From Sciscionella sediminilitoris (GTDB lineage Bacteria > Actinomycetota > Actinomycetes > Mycobacteriales > Pseudonocardiaceae), in contig NZ_JALM01000020.1 of assembly GCF_000737195.2 (NCBI RefSeq), positions 186,001 through 250,000 on the forward strand: DNA of 64,000 nucleotides. Reading direction: 5' to 3'. A program made the position numbers and the translations under genes. The notes beneath the pieces are model-generated. The model was not told where the DNA came from. It saw only the letters and a list, made by a program, of their open reading frames with translations, and did not search any database. Numbering within the stretch: position 1 is the stretch's first letter; each line of letters starts with the position of its first letter. Shown piece after piece: positions 16,206 through 24,735 of this stretch.

Positions 16206-17696
16206 GTGGATGAGGCGCAGGCAGGAACGGGCGCGGACGACTTCCCGACCTCGGCGACCCGGATCACCGTGAATGGGATCGGCCTGCGGTGCGCGGACGT
16301 GGTGCGCATCGCCCGCTCACAGGCCTCGGTCGAACTGGCCGAGGACGCGATCGAACGGGCCCGCGAGGCCAGCGAGATCGCCGAGCGGACCGGTGCCGAA
16401 CGCGCGGTCTACGGGCGGACCACCGGTGTCGGGGCCAATCGCGACCACATCGTGGACAGCGGGTCCGCCGTCGAGCACGGGCTGCGCCTGCTGCGCAGTC
16501 ACGCCGGGGGAACCGGGGAACCGCGCAGCCCCGAATCGGTGCGCGCCTGCATGGCGATCCGGCTCAACCAGCTGGCCGCGGGCGGCAGCGGGGTGCACCC
16601 CAGGGTGTTGCGTGCCCTGTCCAGCGCGCTCGGGGTCGGGGCGCTGCCCACGGTGCACACCCGCGGGGCCATCGGCACCGGGGACCTCACCGCGCTCGCC
16701 GAGGTCGGGCTGACCCTGGCGGGCGAGAATCCCTGGTCGATCGGGGGCATCCCGCCGATCGTGATCAATCCCGGCGACGCGCTCGCGTTCATCAGCAGCA
16801 ACGCGGCCACCCTCGCCTCGGTCACCCTCGCCTGGCACGACCTGCGCAGGCTGCTGCGAGCCAGCCATGTGGTGACCGCGCTGTCCTTCCTCGCGCTCGG
16901 CGGTTCCCCGGAGGCCTACGCGGCCGAGGTGCACGCCGCGCGCCCGCATCCCGGTTCGGTGGAATGCGCGGCCGCCATGCGCCGGGTGCTCGGCCTCGAG
17001 GAGCACCCGGTCAGCGGGCGGCGGCTGCAGGATCCGTTCGGGCTGCGCGCCTTCCCGCAGGTGCAGGGGCCCGCGCTGGAGGCGATCGACGCACTGGAAT
17101 CGGTGCTGGCCATCGACATCAACGCCGCGGCCGAGAACCCGCTCATCTCCAGGGAAACCGGGACCGTGTTCCACCACGGGCACTTCTCCACCGCGCACCT
17201 GGCCCTCGCGCTGGACCGGGTGCGCGCCGCGCTGCACCATGTCGCCGAACTGTCCGCGACCCGGCTCGGCGATCTGGTCGAACCCGAGCAGACCGGGTTG
17301 CCCGCCTTCCTGGCGAGCGGGCCATCGGGCAGTTCCGGGATCATGATCCTGGAATACGTCACCCATGACGCGCTCGCCGAACTGCGGCACGCCGCCGCCC
17401 CGGTCACGCTCGGCACCGCGGTGATCTCCCGTGGCCTCGAGGACCACGCCAGTTTCACCACCGAGGCCGCGCGCAGCACGGCGACCGCGATCGACGCCTA
17501 TCGCACGATGCTCGCCTGCGAACTGCTCGCCGCGGTGCGCGCCCTGTGGCTGGCCGATGCCCAGTTGCCCGATGTCCCCGCGGGGCGCGCCTATGCGGCC
17601 GCCCGCGACACGATCGCCCTCACCGCGCCCGACCACCAGCTCACCGGCGAGATCGCGCGCGCGAGCACGGTCATCGACCGGCTCGCCGACTACTGA
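16206..17696 (+). CDS. histidine/aromatic ammonia-lyase-fold protein lacking the MIO triad (paralogue 1)
   Basis: About 496 residues with the HAL/PAL fold landmarks: VYGRTTGVGANRD near residue 65 (Tyr-Gly-x-Thr-Thr-Gly), NPWSIGGIPP, LQDPFGLRAFPQVQG, AAAENPLIS and SRGLEDHASF. The region that should hold the MIO-forming Ala-Ser-Gly reads RGAIGTGDLTALAE (bases 16662-16703): one residue shorter than the usual R-G-S-x-G-A-S-G-D-L, leaving Thr158-Gly159 in place of the triad. The usual NGTQ region reads SSNAAT and the YSLR Tyr is Phe. MIO chemistry is therefore unlikely. GTG 16206 has GGAG 6 bases upstream; ATG 16194 is possible. Followed after 10 bases by a second paralogue. Confidence 0.87.
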   Translation: MDEAQAGTGADDFPTSATRITVNGIGLRCADVVRIARSQASVELAEDAIERAREASEIAERTGAERAVYGRTTGVGANRDHIVDSGSAVEHGLRLLRSHAGGTGEPRSPESVRACMAIRLNQLAAGGSGVHPRVLRALSSALGVGALPTVHTRGAIGTGDLTALAEVGLTLAGENPWSIGGIPPIVINPGDALAFISSNAATLASVTLAWHDLRRLLRASHVVTALSFLALGGSPEAYAAEVHAARPHPGSVECAAAMRRVLGLEEHPVSGRRLQDPFGLRAFPQVQGPALEAIDALESVLAIDINAAAENPLISRETGTVFHHGHFSTAHLALALDRVRAALHHVAELSATRLGDLVEPEQTGLPAFLASGPSGSSGIMILEYVTHDALAELRHAAAPVTLGTAVISRGLEDHASFTTEAARSTATAIDAYRTMLACELLAAVRALWLADAQLPDVPAGRAYAAARDTIALTAPDHQLTGEIARASTVIDRLADY

Positions 17697-17706
17697 AAGG
17701 CAGGCA

Positions 17707-19245
17707 ATGTTCGCGAACGAGATCTCCTCGGTGGCACTCGGGGAGAAACCGGTGACGATCACCGAATTCGTGGCAGTGGCCCGGTATCACGCCCGGGTCG
17801 AGTTCACCGAGTCCTATGTGGACAGGGTGCGCGCCTCCCGTGCGCTCATCGAGCGGTTCCTCGCGGAGAACCGGTTGATCTACGGGGTGACGACCGGATT
17901 CGGGGACAACTTCACCGAGGTGATCGCTCCCGAGGACGCTGCGGAACTGCAGGCGAACATCGTGCGCTCGCACGCGGTCTCGGTCGGCGAACCGCTGCCC
18001 GGGGAAGTGGTGCGGGCGATCTGGCTGATGGAACTGATCGGGCTCGGCAAGGGGTACTCCGGAACCGGGCCGGAAACCCTGGAGCTGATCCGCACCCTGC
18101 TCAACGCGGACGTGCTCCCGTACGTTCCCGGTGAAGGCTCGGTCGGCTATCTCGGTCCCGAGGCGCACATGGCGCTGCTGCTGATCGGTGAGGGAAGGGC
18201 ATGGCTCGACGGGGAACTGCTGGACGGCGCCGAGGTGCTGCGCCGGGTGGGTGCGCGGCCGATCCGGTTCGGCTGCAAGGAAGGGCTGAGCCTGACCAAC
18301 GGAACCCATTCGGTGACCGCGATCGGGGTGCTCGCCGCACACGACGCGAACCTCGCCGGGCAGACAGCGGACATCGCCGCCGGGCTGAGCCTGCAGGCGC
18401 TCAAGGGCACGGTGCGCGCGCTCGATCCCCGGCTGCACGCGGTGAAACGGCATCCGGAGCAGGCCGGTGTCGCGGCCAATCTGCGCCGGATCACCGAGAA
18501 CAGCCCGCTCAGCGAGGAATTCCTGGACTACCGCCTGCAGGACACCTACAGCCTGCGCGGGATCCCGCAGATGCACGGCGGCGCGAAACGCGCGCTGCAC
18601 CAGGCCTGGACCGTGGTCGAGGAGGAGCTGGACTCGGTCGGGGACAATCCGATCATCGTGCCCGAGGACGGGGACGGCATCGCGCTCATGGGCGCGAACT
18701 TCGACAGCACCTATGTCGGCATCCAGTCCGATGCCATGACGAACGCGCTGACCGTGCTCGCGAAGATCGCCGAACGCCGGACCGACCGGATGGTCAACAG
18801 CAACTTCAGCGAACTGCCCGCCTTCCTCGCCCCGGATCCCGGTCTGCACAACGGGTTCATGATCGCCCAGTACACCTCGGCGGCGCTGAGCATGGAACTG
18901 CAGGGAATGGCCAGTCCCGCCTCCGCGCGCACCGTGCCGACCTCGGCCAACCAGGAGGACCCGGTCAGCAACGCCTACTCAGCGGCGCTGTCCGCCTACC
19001 GCGCGGCCGGGAAACTCGGCTACATCCTCGCGATCGAGCTGCTGTGCGCGGCACAGGCTTTCGATCTACTCGCCCCGCGCAGGCCCTCCCCGGTCAGCGA
19101 GGCGGTCAAGGAACTGATCCGCTCCGCGGCCCCCGAGGTCACCGGGGACCGGGTCTTCCACGGGGACATCGAAGCCATCCGGGAATTCGTGCGCCACGGC
19201 GAGGTGTTGCGCACCGTGGAGGCGCGAACCGGCCCGCTGGAATAG
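17707..19245 (+). CDS. histidine/aromatic ammonia-lyase-fold protein with YLG in place of the MIO triad (paralogue 2)
   Basis: The 512-residue protein is a clear HAL/PAL relative: LIYGVTTGFGDNF with Tyr59, CKEGLSLTNGTHSVTA (the NGT loop), LQDTYSLRGIPQMHG, DNPIIVPEDG and TSANQEDPVSN. The MIO loop reads GEGSVGYLGPEAHMALLLIG: Tyr148-Leu149-Gly150 (bases 18148-18156) stand where Ala-Ser-Gly belongs, and the DLAPLAH that follows is shortened to PEAH. Other catalytic positions (Tyr59, Asn of NGT, the YSLR Tyr, Gln-Glu of NQED) are kept, so a binding or catalytic role without MIO is likely. AAGG precedes the ATG by 6 bases and the stop of paralogue 1 lies 10 bases upstream, so they are co-translated and may form a hetero-oligomer. 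Confidence 0.9.
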   Translation: MFANEISSVALGEKPVTITEFVAVARYHARVEFTESYVDRVRASRALIERFLAENRLIYGVTTGFGDNFTEVIAPEDAAELQANIVRSHAVSVGEPLPGEVVRAIWLMELIGLGKGYSGTGPETLELIRTLLNADVLPYVPGEGSVGYLGPEAHMALLLIGEGRAWLDGELLDGAEVLRRVGARPIRFGCKEGLSLTNGTHSVTAIGVLAAHDANLAGQTADIAAGLSLQALKGTVRALDPRLHAVKRHPEQAGVAANLRRITENSPLSEEFLDYRLQDTYSLRGIPQMHGGAKRALHQAWTVVEEELDSVGDNPIIVPEDGDGIALMGANFDSTYVGIQSDAMTNALTVLAKIAERRTDRMVNSNFSELPAFLAPDPGLHNGFMIAQYTSAALSMELQGMASPASARTVPTSANQEDPVSNAYSAALSAYRAAGKLGYILAIELLCAAQAFDLLAPRRPSPVSEAVKELIRSAAPEVTGDRVFHGDIEAIREFVRHGEVLRTVEARTGPLE

Positions 19246-19492
19246 GCCCGCGGCGGCGCACGGTTACCTCGCCCTGCCACCCGCTGGCCGGGCCGGGGTG
19301 CTCGTCATCCAGGGCGAGCTCCCCGGCTTCTCCCGCGCCCGCGTGCACGAACGCCCTCGAATTCCCGCACGGTGAACTCGGCTGAGCGAGCTGATTGGCG
19401 CGGCATGAGCCGGCGCTCGTTGTTCTAGTCCATTCCGGCGATACCCGATCGAGCCACTTAATTCTGATCGCTTTTCTGCTATTATTCATGGC
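19246..19492. other. 247-base intergenic region with an AT-rich promoter at its right end
   Basis: No credible gene is seen. The left half is GC-rich and could hold the terminator of the lyase-like genes, though no hairpin with a T-run is evident. The last 60 bases turn AT-rich, with TATTAT at 19480-19485, 7 bases before the ATG at 19493, which would give a leaderless message for the HNH gene. Confidence 0.4.
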
Positions 19493-20821
19493 ATGAACAC
19501 TGGGGATAGTTCGACGATGCCACCGATCGGAGCATCGTCGAACAGAGAAATGCTCACCGAACTCGGCGAACGGTTCACATTGTTACGTCGAACCGAAGCC
19601 GAGATCCTGAATCTTGTTGCACTGCTTGATAAACACGGTGCTCCGGTGGAGTTCGGCTATCGTGGTTCACCTGCGCGAATGGTCGAGGATGTGGCGCGGG
19701 TCGGTTTGGGCGAGGCGCGCCGGATTGCGGATCGCGCGCGAGCGCTTTTCGGAGCGCTGGGAATCAGCGGTGAGCCACTGTCGCCGGAGTTGCCGAATAC
19801 CGCGGAAACCTATGCACGCGGGGAACTCGGCAGTGAGCATGTGGATCGGATCCGGAAGTTCGCCGCGGAGTTGCCCGCGGATGTGTTGACCGGAGAATCC
19901 TGGCCGGTCGCGGAAAACTGCCTGGCGCAGATCGCCGCTGAAACTGGTCCGCGTGAGTTGAGCCGCCCGATCCGGGAACTGCACGCCCGCCTCGATCCGG
20001 ATGGTCACCCACCAAACGATCGGGACCCCTCGCGACCACGACGGGAGATCTGGCTGCGGCAGCACAACCACGATTGGCGCATCGAAGGCCACCTGGACCA
20101 GGAAAACGGCTTGAAACTACGCAGTGTCCTCGATGTGCTGAGCAAAACCCGCGGCCCGGAGCTTCGACGGCCGAGTGAACGGGATGCCGATGCGTTCGCC
20201 GACATCGTCCAGCTCGCTGCGAGCCCGGAGAATCTCCCCGAAAACGGAGGAGAACCGTTCACCGTCATGGTCACCATGACCGAAGAATCCCTGCGCGAAG
20301 GCATCGGCCACGGCACCACCATGGACGGCACTACCATCCCCGCCACCCGACTACGCCGCATCGCCTGCGACGCCGGAATCATCCCCACCGTCCTCGGTAG
20401 TGACGGCGAAGTACTCGACATGGGATGCCGGGACCGCACCGCACCACCGAAACTCCGACGCCGACTCATCGCAAGAGACCGCGGCTGCGCCCACCCCGAC
20501 TGCGACAAGCCGCCCGCCCTCACCGAGGCACACCACATTCGGCATCACGCCAACGGCGGACTCACCACCGAGGACAACATGCTGCTGCTGTGCGCCTACC
20601 ACCACACAGCGATCCACAACACCGAATGGGAAGTCCGCATCCGCAACGGCAAACCAGAGTTCGCTCCACCCAGCTACCGCCACGACACCGAACACTCCGC
20701 GCAGCACGCGGTCAGCCGATCTCGACGAGGATCTTTCCGCGCACCCCACCGGATTCCAGGTCCTGGTGCGCTTTCGCGATGTCGGCGAGCGGATGCACCC
20801 GGTCCACCACCGGGGCGATGA
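19493..20821 (+). CDS. DUF222 / HNH endonuclease-domain protein (13E12-like)
   Basis: The 442-residue protein has the two-part layout of the mycobacterial 13E12 family: an N-terminal DUF222 helical domain (about 20-290) and a C-terminal HNH domain with CAHPDCDKPPALTEAHHI, HANGGLTTEDNMLLLCAYHH. These are multicopy, lineage-specific genes of uncertain biology, sometimes targets of phage-like excision. Recognisable sequence stops near residue 405 (base 20711); the last 36 codons are antisense to the convergent oxidoreductase gene, so the natural end has probably been lost or displaced. Its codon use and base composition are less GC-rich than the neighbours. No ribosome site is seen; a leaderless start is possible. 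Confidence 0.85.
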   Translation: MNTGDSSTMPPIGASSNREMLTELGERFTLLRRTEAEILNLVALLDKHGAPVEFGYRGSPARMVEDVARVGLGEARRIADRARALFGALGISGEPLSPELPNTAETYARGELGSEHVDRIRKFAAELPADVLTGESWPVAENCLAQIAAETGPRELSRPIRELHARLDPDGHPPNDRDPSRPRREIWLRQHNHDWRIEGHLDQENGLKLRSVLDVLSKTRGPELRRPSERDADAFADIVQLAASPENLPENGGEPFTVMVTMTEESLREGIGHGTTMDGTTIPATRLRRIACDAGIIPTVLGSDGEVLDMGCRDRTAPPKLRRRLIARDRGCAHPDCDKPPALTEAHHIRHHANGGLTTEDNMLLLCAYHHTAIHNTEWEVRIRNGKPEFAPPSYRHDTEHSAQHAVSRSRRGSFRAPHRIPGPGALSRCRRADAPGPPPGR

Positions 20822-21671
20822 GGCCGTTCTCGGTGAGCCGGGTCAGTTCGGCCAGATCCGCCTGGTACGGGTTCCCGCTGAAGAACCGCACCCGCTGTTT
20901 GCCGAACACCGTGGAACCGAGGATGTAGCCGATCGAGGACACCGGCCGTTCCGTGTCGAACGCGATCGAGACCATCCGCCCGCCCGGTGCCAGGGCGGCC
21001 CGGGAACCGCGCAGATCGGTGCCGACGGTATCGAGGACCACGTCGAACCTGCCGAGCTCGGCCACCCCGGTCTTGCGGTAGTCGACGGCTTCCGCGGCAC
21101 CCAGTTCCCGGACGAGGTCCAGGTTGCGCGTCCCGGCGAGCCCGGTCACCCGAGCGCCGAGTGCCGCGCCCAGCTGCACGGCGATGCTGCCGACCCCGCC
21201 GCTGGCCCCGCGCACCAGCAGCCGCTCCCCCGCGCGGAGTTTCGCCTTGTCCCGCAGCGCGGTCACCGCGGTCGTCCCGACGGGCAGCGCGGCCGCCTGC
21301 ACCAGGTCCAGCTCCCGCGGGGCATGGGCGACACGATTCGCGGGCACGGCGAGGAATTCCGCAACGCTGCCCATCGCACGCCCGAGCACTCCCCATACCC
21401 GGTCCCCCGGCGCGAACCCGGAAACCCCCGGTCCCACCGCCGCGATCTCCCCGGTGAAGTCGATTCCGGTCCGCTTCGGGCCCTGTTCACCTCGAGCCCA
21501 CAGTCCGGTGAGGAACCTTATCCGGCCCGACCGCGCGTGCAGCTCGCCGCCGTTCACACTCGTCGCGGCGACCCGCACCAGGACCTGACCCGGTCCGGCC
21601 TCGGGTTTCGGTACGTTCCCCACATAGAGCACATCCGGTGTTCCGTATTCGTCGTACAGTGCGGCGCGCAT
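20712..21671 (-). CDS. zinc-independent quinone oxidoreductase / NADP-dependent MDR enzyme
   Basis: A 319-residue medium-chain reductase of the quinone-oxidoreductase type: GIDFTGEIAAVGPGVSGFAPGDRVWG in the catalytic domain, AAALPVGTTAVTALRDKA, and the NADPH motif LVRGASGGVGSIAVQLG. The zinc-binding Cys/His set of alcohol dehydrogenases is absent. It likely reduces quinones or activated alkenes in the cytoplasm. ATG 21671 is chosen from the family start MRAALYDEYG and the AAGGGAAA site upstream. A divergent TetR gene 85 bases away with an inverted repeat between them suggests substrate-inducible repression. Confidence 0.92.
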   Translation of the reverse strand: MRAALYDEYGTPDVLYVGNVPKPEAGPGQVLVRVAATSVNGGELHARSGRIRFLTGLWARGEQGPKRTGIDFTGEIAAVGPGVSGFAPGDRVWGVLGRAMGSVAEFLAVPANRVAHAPRELDLVQAAALPVGTTAVTALRDKAKLRAGERLLVRGASGGVGSIAVQLGAALGARVTGLAGTRNLDLVRELGAAEAVDYRKTGVAELGRFDVVLDTVGTDLRGSRAALAPGGRMVSIAFDTERPVSSIGYILGSTVFGKQRVRFFSGNPYQADLAELTRLTENGLIAPVVDRVHPLADIAKAHQDLESGGVRGKILVEIG

Positions 21672-21693
21672 TGGCTTTCCCTTCCCATCGGTC

Positions 21694-21718
21694 GTTACGA
21701 TCACGCTAACGCCGTAAC
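21694..21718. promoter_or_regulatory. inverted repeat, likely TetR operator
   Basis: GTTACG (21694-21699) and CGTAAC (21713-21718) are perfect inverted copies separated by 13 bases in the gap between the divergent oxidoreductase and TetR genes. Spacing and position suit a TetR dimer that represses both promoters. Confidence 0.5.
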
Positions 21719-21756
21719 CGGATGGCACCATCCACATAGCGCCGAGGTGAGAGACG

Positions 21757-22437
21757 ATGCCCGCACAGCACTCTCAGATAACCCGTTCTCAGGTAGCTCA
21801 GGACTCTCCGCCGACCGAGAACGAGCTGCGGGCCGACGCGCAGCGCAACCGGGATCGCATCCTCGAGGCCGCGAGCGAGGCGTTCGCGGCGCGTGGGCTC
21901 GACGTACCGCTGGCCGCGATCGCGCGCCGGGCCGGGGTCGGCGCGGCCACCCTCTACCGGCGGTTTCCCACCCGCGAGGCACTGGTCACCGAGGTCCTCT
22001 GCGAACAGCTCGCCGAATGCCGCGCGGAGCTGGAGCGGGCACTCGCCGATCCCGATCCCTGGCGCGGATTCCGCCGGGCACTGGAGCAGGTGTGCGCGAC
22101 CCAGGCCACCGATCGCGGATTCACCGCCGCCCTGCTGACCAGTTTCCCGGACGCGACCGAGTTCGAGGAGCAACGCGTGCGCGCCGAGCAGATACTGGAC
22201 GAACTGATGCGCCGCGCCAAGGAATCCGGTCGGCTGCGCCCGGAGTTCACCCGATCCGACATCACCCTGTTGCTCATGGCCAACAGCGGCCTCGCCACCG
22301 AGGAACCCGAAGCGGCGATCGCGGCCTCGCACCGGCTCGTCGCCTATCTCATGCAGGCCTTCCAGACCGGTTCCGGGGAACCGCTACCGCCACCGGCCCC
22401 GCTGGGCCTCTACAGTTTCGTGCGCGAGGCCCGCTAG
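21757..22437 (+). CDS. TetR/AcrR-family regulator
   Basis: The 226-residue repressor has a TetR HTH at about 30-75: RDRILEAASEAFAARG, PLAAIARRAGVGAATLYRRFPTREAL, with ATLYRRFP as recognition helix and the typical aromatic-Phe turn. The C-terminal helical ligand domain is not informative. GAGG lies 9 bases before the ATG. It is divergent from the quinone oxidoreductase, the likely target along with itself. Its stop overlaps the end of the convergent hydrolase gene by 4 bases. Confidence 0.93.
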   Translation: MPAQHSQITRSQVAQDSPPTENELRADAQRNRDRILEAASEAFAARGLDVPLAAIARRAGVGAATLYRRFPTREALVTEVLCEQLAECRAELERALADPDPWRGFRRALEQVCATQATDRGFTAALLTSFPDATEFEEQRVRAEQILDELMRRAKESGRLRPEFTRSDITLLLMANSGLATEEPEAAIAASHRLVAYLMQAFQTGSGEPLPPPAPLGLYSFVREAR

Positions 22438-23255
22438 CCGGTGACCGAGCCGAGCCAGCGGTGCAGCGCGATCGCGAGCTCCACGGGGGCGTCGAGCTGG
22501 ATCAGGTGCCCGGCCCCCTCGATGATCGTGGCCCTGGCCCCGGGAATGCATTCGGCGAGCCGGTGCGCCCGGTCCACCGGAATCCAGGAGTCCTGGGCAC
22601 CCCAGATCACCGTGACCGGGATGGCGATTTCACCGTAGCGGTCCTGGATTTCGTTGGTGTAGCACTCGTCGGCTTCCTCGATCTGCCGGTAGAAGGCCGG
22701 TTTCCCTTCGTCGCCGCACCAGGGGCCGGTCAGCGCGTCCAGCTGCGTGGCGGTCAGCCCGCGATGACTCGCAGTCGCGATGTACGACTCGACCGCCGCC
22801 TTGTGGATATTGCCGGGCAGTTGCTCGAACACCTCCGCGTTCTCGGCCACCAGACGGAAGAACGCCGATCCCCACGGACGCAGTGCGACGACATCGACCA
22901 GGGCGAGCGAAGCGAATTCCTTGCCGTGCACCAGATGCGCGCGCAGCGAGACCGCGCCCCCGTAGTCGTGCGCGATCACGTGCGGGCGCTCGAGGCCCCA
23001 GTGTTCGAGCAGCTCGGCGAACAACTCGCCCTGCACACCGAGGTCGACGTCGTGCTCCGGGTCCTTCGAGGAGCTGCCGTATCCGGGCATGTCCCACAGA
23101 AAGACCTGGTATTCCTCGGCAAGCGCCGTGGCGAACGGTTCCCACAGCCATGCGGACCACGGCGTACCGTGACACAGCACGACCGGGGTTCCACTGCCGA
23201 ACGTCTCCCAGGCGACCGTGCGGCCCCGCCAGGAGAATTGCCGGGTCAACTCCAT
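22434..23255 (-). CDS. alpha/beta hydrolase, epoxide hydrolase/haloalkane dehalogenase-like
   Basis: A 273-residue alpha/beta-fold enzyme. CHGTPWSAWLW supplies the oxyanion-side HG, the nucleophile elbow is AHDYGGAVSL with Asp instead of Ser, the acid is likely Asp in WGAQDSWIPVD and the base His in GAGHLIQLDAP. An Asp nucleophile with HDYGG is the pattern of epoxide hydrolases and dehalogenases rather than esterases. ATG 23255 follows AAGGGG by 6 bases. It begins 2 bases after the stop of the upstream glycosyltransferase gene, so the two are an operon; whether the substrates are linked is not clear. Confidence 0.87.
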   Translation of the reverse strand: MELTRQFSWRGRTVAWETFGSGTPVVLCHGTPWSAWLWEPFATALAEEYQVFLWDMPGYGSSSKDPEHDVDLGVQGELFAELLEHWGLERPHVIAHDYGGAVSLRAHLVHGKEFASLALVDVVALRPWGSAFFRLVAENAEVFEQLPGNIHKAAVESYIATASHRGLTATQLDALTGPWCGDEGKPAFYRQIEEADECYTNEIQDRYGEIAIPVTVIWGAQDSWIPVDRAHRLAECIPGARATIIEGAGHLIQLDAPVELAIALHRWLGSVTG

Positions 23256-23257
23256 GC

Positions 23258-24403
23258 TCACCCCTTCGAATAGGTGCGGCCCTTCCACCGCGCGCCCGCC
23301 CCAGAATAGTGCCGTCGCGCGGAATCCAGGGTCATCAGCGTGTACAGCACGGCGACGGCGGGCAGCAGCGGGCCGATCCACACCGGTTGCCGGTAGTACC
23401 GGAGCATGGGCGCGAAGGTGGCGGCCAGCAGCAGCCAGGCCGCGCCGCCGAGCAGGGCAGGAAGCGGCGCACCGAGCACCGCACCGGCGATCGTGGCCGC
23501 GGGCGGGCCGAGGAAGATCAGCGCCAGTCCGAGCACGGTTCCGGCGAGCAGCAGTGGCGAATAACGCAGCTGGGTGTAGGCGCTGCGGGCGATCATCTGC
23601 CACAGATCGGCCAGCCGCGGATAGGGCCGGACACTGCGCACCCGTTGGGCGAGGCCGAGCCAGATCCGCCCGCCGGCGCCCTTGATCAGCCGGGCGAGCG
23701 CCACATCGTCGATCACCGCGCCCCGGATCGCGGCCACCCCACCGGCCTCGGCGAGCGCCGCGCGGCGCACGAGCACGCAACCGCCCGCGCCCGCGGCCGC
23801 CCGCGAGGACATCCGGTTGACCCAGCGGAACGGGTAGAGCATCGCGAAGAAGTACACGAAGGCGGGCACGATCAGCCGTTCCCACCCGGTATCGGTGCGC
23901 AGCCGCGCCATCTGGGAGACGAGATCCCGCCCCTCGTGCGCCGCGGCGACCAGCCGGGCAAGCGAATCCGGTTCGTGTGCGATATCCGCATCGGTGAGCA
24001 GCAGGTAGTCCACCGCCCCGGCCGCGGTGATGCCGTGGTCGAGGGCCCACAGCTTGCCCGCCCAGCCGGGCGGTGGTTCGCCCGGTGTGCCGACCCGCAA
24101 CGGCAGTCCACCGTGCTCGGCGGCCATCCGGCTCGCGAGCGCGCCGGTGCCGTCCGTGCTGCCGTCGTCGACCAGGATCACCTCGACCCGGCCCGGGTAC
24201 CGTTGATCGAGCAGGCTCGGCAGGCTCTCCGGGAGTACGGCGGCCTCGTCCCTCGCGGGCACCACGATCGCCACCGATGGCCAGTGCCGTGGCTCGCCAC
24301 CCCGCGGAAGCCGCTGGCCGGTACGCCAGAAGAACCCGCGGCACAACAGCAACCACAACCACGCGGCGAGGCTCACCCCGCCGATCACGAGCCAGGCGAT
24401 CAC
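23258..24403 (-). CDS. hpnB: family 2 glycosyltransferase, hopanoid-associated HpnB type
   Basis: The 381-residue membrane-anchored GT2 begins with a TM helix (AWLVIGGVSLAAWLWLLL), then the catalytic domain: VAIVVPARDEAAVLPESL, VILVDDGSTDGTG, LLLTDADIAHEPDSL (metal DxD-like) and GAVIDDVALARLIK. The features GAGGCVLVRRAAL, PFRWVNRMSSRAAAG and the C-terminal TM pair match the HpnB group found in hopanoid gene clusters. No squalene-hopene cyclase or other hpn gene is in the window, so the acceptor is uncertain and the symbol is by similarity. GTG start at 24403. Confidence 0.83.
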   Translation of the reverse strand: MIAWLVIGGVSLAAWLWLLLCRGFFWRTGQRLPRGGEPRHWPSVAIVVPARDEAAVLPESLPSLLDQRYPGRVEVILVDDGSTDGTGALASRMAAEHGGLPLRVGTPGEPPPGWAGKLWALDHGITAAGAVDYLLLTDADIAHEPDSLARLVAAAHEGRDLVSQMARLRTDTGWERLIVPAFVYFFAMLYPFRWVNRMSSRAAAGAGGCVLVRRAALAEAGGVAAIRGAVIDDVALARLIKGAGGRIWLGLAQRVRSVRPYPRLADLWQMIARSAYTQLRYSPLLLAGTVLGLALIFLGPPAATIAGAVLGAPLPALLGGAAWLLLAATFAPMLRYYRQPVWIGPLLPAVAVLYTLMTLDSARRHYSGAGARWKGRTYSKG

Positions 24404-24440
24404 CCGGCGAGCCTGTCACGGCGCATCATCGGCGGGACGC

Positions 24441-24701
24441 TCAGGTCTGGTCGCGCAGCCAGCGCTCCACTTCCTCGGCACCCGCTTTGCTCTGCCGTTC
24501 CTCGGCCCGCTCGGCACGGGCGGAACGGCGCAGCACGAAGAACAGCGTCGCGAGGATGCCCAGCACCGCGACCGCGATCAGGATCTGCCCGATCAACCGC
24601 GGCCCGTTCTCCACGAGCACGATCAGCTCGATCAGGACCAGCCCGCCGAGCCCGAGACCGAGCAGTTCACGGGAAAACCTCGGCGCACTTCGCGCAGCCA
24701 T
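24441..24701 (-). CDS. small two-pass membrane protein, unknown
   Basis: An 86-residue product with two hydrophobic segments (about 14-31, LLGLGLGGLVLIELIVLV; about 37-56, QILIAVAVLGILATLFFVL) and a charged C-terminal tail rich in Arg/Glu ending WLRDQT. GGGAG lies 8 bases before the ATG at 24701. No family recognised. It starts at the left side of the MerR-type promoter region and runs away from it; the HpnB-like gene follows after 37 bases, so they could share a transcript. Confidence 0.68.
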   Translation of the reverse strand: MAARSAPRFSRELLGLGLGGLVLIELIVLVENGPRLIGQILIAVAVLGILATLFFVLRRSARAERAEERQSKAGAEEVERWLRDQT

Positions 24702-24735
24702 GTACAGCTCCCTTCGCAGACCGGCCCGAGAATAG

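Noticed and set aside
20400-23273. 957-codon open frame on the plus strand
   Set aside because: It is antisense to the oxidoreductase and hydrolase genes and changes composition with them; long open shadow frames are expected at this GC content, and it has no recognisable domain.
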